The notes under the pieces were generated by a model that was not told the origin of the DNA, searched no databases, and saw only the letters and a list, made by a program, of their open reading frames with translations. A stretch of DNA of 41,494 bases from Negativicutes bacterium. GTDB lineage: Bacteria > Bacillota > Negativicutes > JAAYSF01. The position numbers and the translations under genes were made by a program. Below, piece by piece: positions 16,962 to 24,297 of the stretch (the stretch's first letter is position 1; each line of letters starts with the position of its first letter). Location of the stretch: contig JAQWAQ010000012.1 in NCBI GenBank assembly GCA_028707635.1, positions 1 through 41,494 on the forward strand, in the 5' to 3' direction.

Positions 16962-17834
16962 ATGAGTAGAAGACAAGCGGTCATCAGTTTAGCTGTGGCC
17001 GCAATTTTATGGAGTTCGGGCGGAGTCCTGATTAAATGGACAGACTGGCATCCTATGGCGATTGCAGGCGGCAGGAGTTTAATTGCTGCTATTATCATTT
17101 GGTTTGCATTTCGCAAGGAACAGCTTACTTTCTCGAAAACTCAATGGGCCGGGGCTATGGCTTACTGCAGTATGGTATGTACGTTTGTTATTGCCACTAA
17201 ATGGACGACAGCAGCCAATGCAATTCTGCTTCAATATACTGCGCCGGTCTATGTTGCACTGCTAAGCGGCTGGCTATTGGGCGAGAAAACGACCCGCCGT
17301 GATTGGCTTACGATTTGTATGGTGTTTGGTGGCATGTTATTTTTCTTTTTGGATAAGGTTACACTAGGCGGCATGATCGGCAATTTATTTGGGATCGGTA
17401 GTGGCATTAGCTTTGGGTTATTTACGATCTTTATGAGAAGGCAGAAAGATGCATCACCCTTTGGGTCAGTTCTTCTCGGTAATGTTTTGGCATTTTTGGT
17501 CAGCGTACCTTTTTTTACTACCAGTTCTTTTACGGCAGCTAATCTAGTGGCTGTCGGCTTTTTAGGCATCTTTCAATTAGGACTGGCCTACGTATTATAT
17601 ACGCGGGGAATTTGTCATGTACGGGCTCTTGAAGCCACGCTTATTACAACAATTGAACCTATCTTAAATCCGGTATGGGTCTTTCTGTTTATCGGCGAAA
17701 CTCCGGGAATGTATGCCTTAATCGGTGGTTTAATCGTTGTGGCGGCACTTACGATGCGTTATAAAGCGGAGGGCTGCTCTGAGAATCATATGGTACATGA
17801 AGTAAAAAAAGGTAAAGAGGGTCAATTCAATTGA
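16962..17834 (+). CDS. EamA-family (DMT) membrane transporter
   Basis: Ten-helix drug/metabolite transporter (290 residues) made of two EamA repeats. The first has ILWSSGGVLIKWT, the second begins near residue 145 with GIGSGISFGLFTIFMRRQK and ends with ATLITTIEPILNPVWVFLFIGETPG. Members export amino acids or other metabolites; the substrate cannot be told here. Start at ATG 16962 (RRQAVISL follows), with GAGGTGG just upstream. An in-frame ATG at 16950 overlaps that site. The C-terminus is a short charged tail. No close terminator was seen before the next gene. Confidence 0.88.
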   Translation: MSRRQAVISLAVAAILWSSGGVLIKWTDWHPMAIAGGRSLIAAIIIWFAFRKEQLTFSKTQWAGAMAYCSMVCTFVIATKWTTAANAILLQYTAPVYVALLSGWLLGEKTTRRDWLTICMVFGGMLFFFLDKVTLGGMIGNLFGIGSGISFGLFTIFMRRQKDASPFGSVLLGNVLAFLVSVPFFTTSSFTAANLVAVGFLGIFQLGLAYVLYTRGICHVRALEATLITTIEPILNPVWVFLFIGETPGMYALIGGLIVVAALTMRYKAEGCSENHMVHEVKKGKEGQFN

Positions 17835-17924
17835 AATAGATTAAATTAGTTGTTAACGGTTCATAATGTTAATATGATTCAAAACCAAAGGAGGTGGGCC
17901 TGTTTCTCGTGAGGGTAGCAGGAC

Positions 17925-19253
17925 ATGGTGGAATCTACAACAATTATTTTTAATATGTTTTTAGTGATGATTTTGGTATTGATGAATGCCTTTTTTGTGG
18001 CCGCCGAATTTGCCATGGTAAAGGTAAGAAGCACTCGCATTGATACCTTGGTTATGGAAGGCAATACACGGGCCAAGCTTGCTAAGAAGGTAGTTGACCA
18101 TCTTGATGCTTACTTATCAGCTTGTCAACTTGGTATAACGCTGGCGTCACTGGGACTAGGCTGGGTCGGGGAGCCTGCCGTTGCGGCTTTAATTAAACCG
18201 GCTTTGACCGAGTTTGGCCTGTCAGGCGATATCGTTCACACTATTTCATTTGCAATTGCCTTTTCTTTTATTACAGCGCTGCATATTATAATCGGTGAAC
18301 TTGCCCCAAAATCATTGGCGATTCAAAACGCAGAGGGCGTCAGCTTATGGACGGCAGTGCCTTTAATCGGGTTTTATAAGCTAATGTATCCGTTTATATG
18401 GATCCTTAATGAGCTTTCGAATAAGTTGCTTCGGGCGGTCGGTGTCCAAATTGCCGATGAACATCAAGCCGCCCATACCGAACAAGAAATTCGGATTCTT
18501 ATGGAAGAAAGCCACAAACAAGGCTATATTGATAAAACCGAGTTAACGTATGTCGATAATATTTTTGACTTTGCCGAGCGCCATGTCCATGAGGTGATGA
18601 TTCCTCGTACCGACATGATATGTTTATATAAGGATAATTCCTTTGAGGAGAACTTGGAAATTGCTTTGGTTGAGCAGCTGACCCGCTATCCGCTCTGCAA
18701 TCCTGATAAAGACAATATAATCGGGTTTATTCATGCTAAGGATATTTTAACTGCCGCTGCACGTGGACAACGGCCCGATGTTAGTGATCTAGTGCGAAAT
18801 GTGATTGCGGTTCCGGAATCAATGCCTATCAGCACTTTACTGAAGATTTTACAGAAAAACCGCGCTCAACTAGCCATTGTTGTTGATGAGTATGGCGGAA
18901 CAGCAGGCCTAGTGACTGTTGAGGATATTTTAGAAGAAATCGTGGGTGAAATTCAGGATGAATTTGATGAAGAACGCCCCATCATTGAACAACGGGGAGA
19001 GCATGAATTCTCGGTTGATGGACGGGCGCTCATTGAGGAAGTTAATGAGGGTTTGGAGCTGGATTTGGATTCAGAAACGTTTGACACACTGGGCGGGTGG
19101 ATTTATTCACGGATCGAAATGCCGCCAAAACTTAACCAAAAAATTATCCATGAGGGGCATGAATTTATTATCGAAGAATTGGACAATCGACGAGTTAACA
19201 GGGTGTTTATAAAAAGACGGGCGGAAATTCCGGAGATTATGGAGATAGACTGA
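17925..19253 (+). CDS. CNNM/CorC-type membrane protein with CBS domains
   Basis: Predicted ion (Mg2+/Co2+) transport-linked protein of the hemolysin C/CorC family (442 residues). Residues about 1-200 form a DUF21/CNNM membrane domain (MNAFFVAAEFAMVKVRSTRI, LGLGWVGEPAVAALI, ELAPKSLAIQNA). Then follow two CBS motifs (VHEVMIPRTDMICL; PLCNPDKDNIIGFIHAKDIL and AQLAIVVDEYGGTAGLVTVEDILEE). The last 80 residues are the CorC_HlyC domain (LDSETFDTLGGWIYSRI). ATG 17925 is the only in-frame start because a stop lies just before it; GAGGG is 9 nt upstream. A near-perfect Shine-Dalgarno, AAAGGAGGTG, sits oddly 29 nt upstream (see findings). Confidence 0.9.
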   Translation: MVESTTIIFNMFLVMILVLMNAFFVAAEFAMVKVRSTRIDTLVMEGNTRAKLAKKVVDHLDAYLSACQLGITLASLGLGWVGEPAVAALIKPALTEFGLSGDIVHTISFAIAFSFITALHIIIGELAPKSLAIQNAEGVSLWTAVPLIGFYKLMYPFIWILNELSNKLLRAVGVQIADEHQAAHTEQEIRILMEESHKQGYIDKTELTYVDNIFDFAERHVHEVMIPRTDMICLYKDNSFEENLEIALVEQLTRYPLCNPDKDNIIGFIHAKDILTAAARGQRPDVSDLVRNVIAVPESMPISTLLKILQKNRAQLAIVVDEYGGTAGLVTVEDILEEIVGEIQDEFDEERPIIEQRGEHEFSVDGRALIEEVNEGLELDLDSETFDTLGGWIYSRIEMPPKLNQKIIHEGHEFIIEELDNRRVNRVFIKRRAEIPEIMEID

Positions 19254-19474
19254 TCACATCACCTGGTGCGCAGCGCGTTACTCTGCCTGAATGACCAGGA
19301 CAGTCCAGTTTCTGGCCTCACCTTATTTTGCCGTAGTATCAGGTGATTATTTTAGGCTGGAAAATTGGGCAGAGCGGCAAATGTTGGATAATGGCTTTTT
19401 TACAGGATTGCAAGGGCTATGTCGAATGTCCAAATAGAAACCAATTGGATGATCAAGTGAGGAACCTAGAAATT

Positions 19475-20035
19475 ATGAATTTTGTTGCGATTGATTTTGA
19501 AACAGCCAACCGCTATCGTTCAAGCGCCTGCAGTATGGCTGTGGTCACGGTAGAGAAAGGCGAGGTTGTGCATACCGCCTATCATCTTATCAGGCCGCCG
19601 GTATTGGAGTTTGATTACTGGAATACAAAAATTCACGGTATTACGGCTCACGACGTTGTCGACCAACCGACTTTTCCCGAACTTTGGAATGAGCTTAAAC
19701 CGCTGCTGGATAATAAGGTCGTTGTTGCTCATAATGCTGCTTTCGACATAAGCGTATTGCGAAGCCTAATGACGGAGTATCAGCTGCCGACCGCTGATTT
19801 TAAACATGCTTGCACGGTCAGCCTAGCCAGAAAGGTCTGGCCGGGTGAGACAAGCTACAAGTTATCGGCGTTAGCTGAACGGTTCAGGCTGTCTTTTAAG
19901 CATCATCATGCCCTTGACGATGCTTGCATATGTGCTCAAGTCGCCATGCTGGCGGCACAGTCAGCGAAGACTAATACCTTTACCGGCTTGCTTGCTAAAA
20001 TAGGCCTGCCATTAAAAAACTTTAAAGTAAAATAA
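19475..20035 (+). CDS. DEDDh 3'-5' exonuclease (DnaQ/PolC-epsilon like)
   Basis: A 186-residue stand-alone exonuclease domain, like the epsilon proofreading subunit. The motifs are Exo I VAIDFETAN (Asp, Glu), Exo II VAHNAAFDISVL (Asp) and Exo III HHALDDACICAQVA (His, Asp). KIHGITAHDVVDQPTF is typical. A short tail follows (TFTGLLAKIGLPLKN). I start at ATG 19475, 11 nt after GTGAGGA; the open frame upstream to 19343 encodes 44 residues unlike the family. Role in repair or RNA processing is not fixed by sequence. The 220-bp gap before it (19254-19474) holds an imperfect inverted repeat (ATCACCTGG...) but no feature I can name. Confidence 0.85.
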   Translation: MNFVAIDFETANRYRSSACSMAVVTVEKGEVVHTAYHLIRPPVLEFDYWNTKIHGITAHDVVDQPTFPELWNELKPLLDNKVVVAHNAAFDISVLRSLMTEYQLPTADFKHACTVSLARKVWPGETSYKLSALAERFRLSFKHHHALDDACICAQVAMLAAQSAKTNTFTGLLAKIGLPLKNFKVK

Positions 20036-20036
20036 G

Positions 20037-20072
20037 AAACGACCTGAAATCAACACCGAGTTCAGGTCGTTT
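20037..20072. terminator. Bidirectional terminator between the exonuclease gene and azlD
   Basis: A 12-bp stem AAACGACCTGAA / TTCAGGTCGTTT with a 12-nt loop and T-rich flanks on both strands. Confidence 0.85.
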
Positions 20073-20079
20073 GGCGAAA

Positions 20080-20385
20080 CTACAGATAAACACTCCCGAT
20101 AAATGCGCCTAGTATCCCGCCGATAACAACCAGGATTAAATTGGCGTTGCCGAGGGCTAGAGCGACCGAGATTAAACCGCCAAATGTGGCGGGCAGGAGG
20201 TTGTCCGGTCCAGTTGAGGTTAGGATGCCGGGGAAAATAAGAGCTCCCAGTGCGGCGAACGGTACGAAACGTAGAAAACGTCTAATAAACGGTGGTAACG
20301 TCATTTTCTGCAGTACAACCATTGGCAGCATACGGGGAAGGTATGTGACCACGGCCATCATAATAACTAACAGGATGAGTTCCAT
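20080..20385 (-). CDS. azlD: AzlD family small membrane subunit, branched-chain amino acid export
   Basis: A 101-residue, four-helix membrane protein (VTYLPRMLPMVVLQKMTLPPFIRRFLRFVPFAALGALIFPGIL) of the AzlD family. It pairs with AzlC to export branched-chain amino acids or related analogues. Its ATG overlaps the azlC stop in a TAATG junction, so translation is coupled. Family assignment is clear; the substrate is inferred from characterised AzlCD pairs only. Confidence 0.88.
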   Translation of the reverse strand: MELILLVIMMAVVTYLPRMLPMVVLQKMTLPPFIRRFLRFVPFAALGALIFPGILTSTGPDNLLPATFGGLISVALALGNANLILVVIGGILGAFIGSVYL

Positions 20386-21134
20386 TACTGTTCATCCTCC
20401 TCTTTAAACAGGATGGCGCCTGTGGTAGCGCTGAACATTGTCGCAATAATTATTTTCCAGCCTGTTGACAGACCGCTCAACAATGGCAGCCACTGGAGCA
20501 GGGCGTGAAGCCCCATGGCCAAAAGGGCCACAACAAGGACTGAACGAGATTTCTTCATTGAGGGAATTAACAGGCCGATAAACATAACATACAGCGCGAT
20601 CCCCATGCTGATTTTTAATGATTCCGGTAGTCCTGCTGCCAGGAATACGCCGCCCCAGGTTCCAGCATTCCAGGCAGCGAAGGCCATGACATTAAGGCCC
20701 AAGATAAAGTGTTTCGATAACTTTTCTTGTTCTTGCAGAGCGGCGACCGTGAAGGTTTCATCAGTTATGCCGAAGGCCAGTAAGGCCATCCATCTTTTTG
20801 AAGTTGTTTTTTCGATTCGCTGTGAGATAGCAGCACACATTAAAAAATGGCGTAAATTAAGGATAAAGGTTGTTAGGACAATCTCGGAAAAGGCAGTGCC
20901 GAGTGATAATAGATTGATGCCGACAAACTGGCTTGCGCCTGCGAAGATGAGAAGCGACATTAAGAGGCCAAGATAATCAGGCGCTCCCGATGCCTTGGCC
21001 AAGAGACCAAAGGCAATGGCGATCGGAATGTAGCCGATAGCGATGGGGATACCCGCCTTTAATCCGGCAGTAAACGATGTCCAGGGCGCCTCCGCGGTGG
21101 GGTGTTGCTGTATCATGTTGTTAGCTGGTTCCAT
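20385..21134 (-). CDS. azlC: AzlC family branched-chain amino acid permease
   Basis: Large subunit of the AzlCD exporter (249 residues). Family hallmarks: GIPIAIGYIPIAIAFGLLAKASG near the N-terminus, FAGASQFVGINLL, ILNLRHFLMCAAISQRI and ALLAFGITDETFTVAA. About seven helices are expected. The ATG (21134) is preceded by AAGGAG at 7-nt spacing. First gene of a two-gene operon on the minus strand, divergent from gluQRS. No Lrp-type regulator gene is adjacent, which is unusual for azlCD but not rare. Confidence 0.9.
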   Translation of the reverse strand: MEPANNMIQQHPTAEAPWTSFTAGLKAGIPIAIGYIPIAIAFGLLAKASGAPDYLGLLMSLLIFAGASQFVGINLLSLGTAFSEIVLTTFILNLRHFLMCAAISQRIEKTTSKRWMALLAFGITDETFTVAALQEQEKLSKHFILGLNVMAFAAWNAGTWGGVFLAAGLPESLKISMGIALYVMFIGLLIPSMKKSRSVLVVALLAMGLHALLQWLPLLSGLSTGWKIIIATMFSATTGAILFKEEDEQ

Positions 21135-21213
21135 TTCAGTCTCCTTCCGAAAGCGGTGAGTATATTATAGCAATTTTTTTGCCTTTGTTGGGAATATATA
21201 AGTAAAGATTCGT

Positions 21214-21247
21214 AAACCTGCGGGCTTGTTGCTTTGCAGGTTTTTCC
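21214..21247 (+). terminator. Hairpin terminator or attenuator in the gluQRS upstream region
   Basis: AAACCTGC (21214-21221) pairs with GCAGGTTT (21236-21243), then T-rich. It reads as a plus-strand terminator, but the nearest upstream gene (azlC) runs the other way, so it may attenuate gluQRS transcripts. Confidence 0.5.
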
Positions 21248-21316
21248 TTTAAGGACGCGAAATGAAAATTAGTAATATAGAAAAGTACACTCTTTGGTAA
21301 GTTGGAGGTTAATCAA

Positions 21317-22261
21317 GTGATCAACAAAGTACGGGGACGGTTTGCGCCAAGCCCGACGGGGGAAATGCATTTAGGCAATGCCTGGACGGCCTTGTTAGCG
21401 TGGCTTTATGTGAGGTCGAACGGCGGCACGATGGTGCTTAGGATCGAGGATCTTGATCCTGACCGATCCCGACCGGAATATACCGAGGCTTTGATAGCAG
21501 ATATGAAGTGGCTAGGTCTTGACTGGGATGAGGGGCCGGATGTCGGGGGGCCTTATCCGTCTTATTGTCAGGATCAGCGGCGGCCGTTGTACGAGGAGGC
21601 TCTTGGTGCATTGAGTGCCAGAGGATTTATATATCCTTGCTATTGTACCCGGGCCGAGCTTGCTGCGTCAGCGCCCCATGCCGGTGAAAACAGCCAGCGC
21701 TACGGAGGGAACTGCCGAACTCGGAGGGATGTTCCGCTAAACCGCCATCCTGCCTTGCGGCTTACTGTTCCTGACGGTATTGTAGAGTATAATGACCTGG
21801 TCCGTGGACCTGTTGCTCAGGATGTCAGTGAGGTTGTGGGTGATTTTGTTGTCAGGCGGTCTGATGGAGTGCATGCTTATCAGTTAGCTGTTGTTGTTGA
21901 TGACGGATTGATGCAGATTAACAATGTTTTGCGGGGCGATGATCTTCTTGATTCAACACCGCGTCAGATTCTTTTGTATCATCTGCTTGGTCTGACGCCG
22001 CCTGATTTCGCCCATGTGCCTTTGTTGTTCGGGCAGGACGGGCATCGGCTATCTAAACGCCAACGGGATTTGTCATTGGCAGCATTGCGGCAGCATGGAG
22101 TGCGAGCAGAGGATATCAACGGTTACCTTGCCTGGAAAGCCGGCATGCTCGATCAGCGGCGTCCAATGGTGGCAGCCGAGCTAATTCGCCTGTTCACGCT
22201 GGAGAAACTGCCAACCTCCCCGATTATTGTTAAAGATGACGACTTCGCAAATTGTGGGTAG
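21317..22261 (+). CDS. gluQ: Glutamyl-queuosine tRNA(Asp) synthetase GluQRS
   Basis: Truncated GluRS paralogue (314 residues, about 480 in GltX) that activates Glu and attaches it to the queuosine base of tRNA(Asp). It has the class I HIGH motif (FAPSPTGEMHLGNAW), the zinc site pattern (CYCTRAEL with YGGNCR further on) and the KMSKS equivalent RLSKRQRD, and lacks the anticodon-binding domain. The GTG at 21317 is preferred: GGAGG ends 8 nt before it, whereas a TTG at 21302 precedes the site. Monocistronic; a hairpin lies upstream. Downstream is the dispersed repeat copy B. Confidence 0.88.
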   Translation: MINKVRGRFAPSPTGEMHLGNAWTALLAWLYVRSNGGTMVLRIEDLDPDRSRPEYTEALIADMKWLGLDWDEGPDVGGPYPSYCQDQRRPLYEEALGALSARGFIYPCYCTRAELAASAPHAGENSQRYGGNCRTRRDVPLNRHPALRLTVPDGIVEYNDLVRGPVAQDVSEVVGDFVVRRSDGVHAYQLAVVVDDGLMQINNVLRGDDLLDSTPRQILLYHLLGLTPPDFAHVPLLFGQDGHRLSKRQRDLSLAALRQHGVRAEDINGYLAWKAGMLDQRRPMVAAELIRLFTLEKLPTSPIIVKDDDFANCG

Positions 22262-22335
22262 TTCGTTGCCGATATACATTTCGAAATTCGGCAGGAAATA
22301 AATGCTGGAATGTAGAAATTCGTTCTTTAGGAATT

Positions 22336-22464
22336 ATCCGATGACTAACCCGCTCTAAGACTCCCGCTTCTATAAGCGGGAGTCTACCCTAAGGGGCACA
22401 GGCGGGCGGCTAAGTCTAGGATTCAGGTGGAGTTAAAACTCCATCTGAATCAAGTCTCACTTTA
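22336..22464 (+). repeat. Dispersed structured repeat, copy B
   Basis: Same family as copies A, C and D. It has an internal perfect hairpin (AGACTCCCGCTT/AAGCGGGAGTCT, 22357-22384) that copies A and D lack. The terminal hairpin (GATTCAGGTGGAGTT with AACTCCATCTGAATC) and CAAGTCTCACTTTA end follow. It ends 24 nt before the aminotransferase GTG. CCCTGGATACGGTTCG of the core is missing here, so this copy has a deletion. Confidence 0.85.
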
Positions 22465-22488
22465 TTGGATTAATCAGGAGGGGTTTTT

Positions 22489-23652
22489 GTGGTTCAACAA
22501 GCTGATCGGATGAGAGGACTTACCTCGGCGATTTTTTCCGAGATTGCTGATTTGCAGAAAAAGGCTATTGCGTCAGGTAAAGATGTGATTCAATTATCAA
22601 TCGGCAGTCCAGATTTAGCGCCGGCACCTCATATTATTGAGGCGTTGAAAAGCGGGGCTGAAGCCAGTGACAGTTACGGTTACACGCTGACCAAAGGACG
22701 GCCGGAACTTTTAACAGCAATTGCTGATTGGTATAAAACAAAGTTTGGTGTCGAGCTTGATGCCGATAGTGAAGTGCATTCCCTGATTGGCTCACAGGAA
22801 GGATTGGCTCATATTTCGTTATGTTTGGCAAACCCTGGGGACTATGTTTTGATTCCTGATCCCGGATATCCGATTTATAGCGCTGGTCCGCTGGTGGCCG
22901 GTGCTAATCTTCATCGGATGTGTCTGACGCCGGAAAATGGCTTTCTGCCTGACCTCGACGCAATTGATGAGAGTATTTTAAAACAGACGAAATTGATGAT
23001 TTTAAACTATCCTAATAATCCGCTTGCAGCAACAGCTACACCGGAGTTTTTTGCCAAGGTAGTCGCGCTGGCGAATCGGTATGACTTTATCGTCTGCCAC
23101 GACTTTGCTTATAGCGAATTGGTTTTTGACGGGTATCGTCAGGCTAGTTTCCTGAGCGTTCCAGGCGCTAAAGAGGTTGGGATTGAATTCAACTCACTGT
23201 CTAAAACGTATAGCATGTGCGGTTGTCGGGTCGGCTATGTTGTCGGCAATGCTGAAGTCATCAGCTTGTTAAGCCGCCTGAAATCAAACTTTGATTATGG
23301 TGTATTTGCGCCCATTCAGCAGGCCGCCGTTGCTGCCCTTACAGGGCCGCAAGATTGTGTGGACAATACTGTGGCTATTTATCAGCGCCGCCGCGACATT
23401 CTTGTTGACGGACTGAATCAGGCCGGCTGGAAGGTTGAGAAGCCTAAAGCTTCCATGTATATATGGGCCAAGGTGCCGACAGGCCAATCTTCTTTTGATT
23501 TTACGGTTGATTTACTAAACAACACTGGAGTGGCGGTAATTCCCGGGATTGCGTTCGGTGATTGCGGCGAAGGTTATGTGAGAATTGCACTCGTTCAGCC
23601 GGAAGAAAGAATTTCCGAGGCGGCCGCTCGAATTAAACAGTGGCTTAGATAA
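22489..23652 (+). CDS. Class I/II pyridoxal-phosphate aminotransferase
   Basis: A 387-residue fold-type I aminotransferase, closest in pattern to LL-diaminopimelate/aspartate-type enzymes of Firmicutes. Visible: IQLSIGSPDLAPAPHII at the N-terminus, YGYTLTKGRPEL, SQEGLAHISLCLANPGD, YPNNPLAA, and the PLP lysine in FNSLSKTYSMCGCRVGYVVG. The C-terminal Arg that binds the substrate carboxylate is likely in EGYVRIALVQPEE. The exact amino donor and acceptor are not defined. Starts at GTG 22489, with AGGAGGGG about 6 nt before. It is co-directional with the small CC-motif gene 18 nt downstream. Confidence 0.88.
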   Translation: MVQQADRMRGLTSAIFSEIADLQKKAIASGKDVIQLSIGSPDLAPAPHIIEALKSGAEASDSYGYTLTKGRPELLTAIADWYKTKFGVELDADSEVHSLIGSQEGLAHISLCLANPGDYVLIPDPGYPIYSAGPLVAGANLHRMCLTPENGFLPDLDAIDESILKQTKLMILNYPNNPLAATATPEFFAKVVALANRYDFIVCHDFAYSELVFDGYRQASFLSVPGAKEVGIEFNSLSKTYSMCGCRVGYVVGNAEVISLLSRLKSNFDYGVFAPIQQAAVAALTGPQDCVDNTVAIYQRRRDILVDGLNQAGWKVEKPKASMYIWAKVPTGQSSFDFTVDLLNNTGVAVIPGIAFGDCGEGYVRIALVQPEERISEAAARIKQWLR

Positions 23653-23670
23653 TCGGGCAGAGGTGAAGAG

Positions 23671-23955
23671 ATGATCACAATTAGCCAAGAGGCTCGTGAG
23701 TACATCTTGAGAAAAGGCGGTGCGGTACATCTGTTTGAGGCTGGTCCGGTTTCCATGTGCTGTGGACAGGTGGATCTTGGCCCATCGGTTCAGTTAGGTG
23801 AACCGAAAAATGTCGAGGCTTATAAGCTGCAGGAAATGGCTGGAATAAAATTGTATCTGCCATTTGGCTTTTACACTAACAATGAGGTAACGATTAACTT
23901 ACGAATAACTTTCGGGGTAAAATCATTATATTTACAAGGCTGGAAATTGCTATAA
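23671..23955 (+). CDS. Small CC-motif protein, probable CC/Se motif family
   Basis: A 94-residue protein in operon with the aminotransferase (18-nt gap). The centre reads GPVSMCCGQVDLGPSV, two adjacent cysteines, with GEPKNVEAYKL and IKLYLPFGFYTNNEVTINLR after it. This resembles small CC/selenocysteine-motif proteins that some annotators call CC/Se family; a Cys/Cys form is seen here (no in-frame TGA at that site). Their function is unknown, possibly redox or metal binding. The stop codon lies inside a perfect 16-bp hairpin (23951-23986). Naming is from memory and moderate in certainty. Confidence 0.6.
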   Translation: MITISQEAREYILRKGGAVHLFEAGPVSMCCGQVDLGPSVQLGEPKNVEAYKLQEMAGIKLYLPFGFYTNNEVTINLRITFGVKSLYLQGWKLL

Positions 23956-23986
23956 CTAATGCCCGCTCACGCGGGCATTAGTTATA
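23951..23986. terminator. Perfect 16-bp hairpin overlapping the CC-protein stop codon
   Basis: TATAACTAATGCCCGC and GCGGGCATTAGTTATA flank a 4-nt loop (TCAC). There is no T-run after it, so it may stabilise the 3' end rather than terminate. The TAA stop at 23953-23955 is inside the left arm. Confidence 0.65.
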
Positions 23987-24297
23987 GGTTCTGATAGTCC
24001 AGGCGAAAATAGATGGACAATAAATGAGAAGGAAGGGTTGGCCTTACGTTGAAGTAATGAGATAGTGTCTTGTAATTATAGCGAAAGCCGCAATAATTCA
24101 TAGGGAATTAGCGAGTGTTATAATAGTGGGCATTGTACTTACGGTATATACAATCAATCCTAATTTTAATATAAAAAAAGCGTGCCATAATGGATAACCC
24201 CAGCAAGTGTACAGTATGTTTCAGGAAGATTGACTCAAGGATATTCTCCCATAGTTGAATTATTTGAGCCAAAGTTCTATATGGAGGAGGGTGGCTA
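23987..24297. other. Intergenic region upstream of the 5'-nucleotidase gene
   Basis: 311 bp, A/T-rich in its middle. A TATAAT at 24119-24124 (in GTGTTATAATAG) could be a -10 box, but no convincing -35 is at the right distance. The ribosome binding site GGAGGAGGG lies near 24284-24291. No gene or other repeat was recognised. Confidence 0.4.

Noticed and set aside
19343..19474. An N-terminal extension of the DEDDh exonuclease
   Set aside because: The 44 extra residues do not resemble the family, and ATG 19475 has a usable ribosome binding site.
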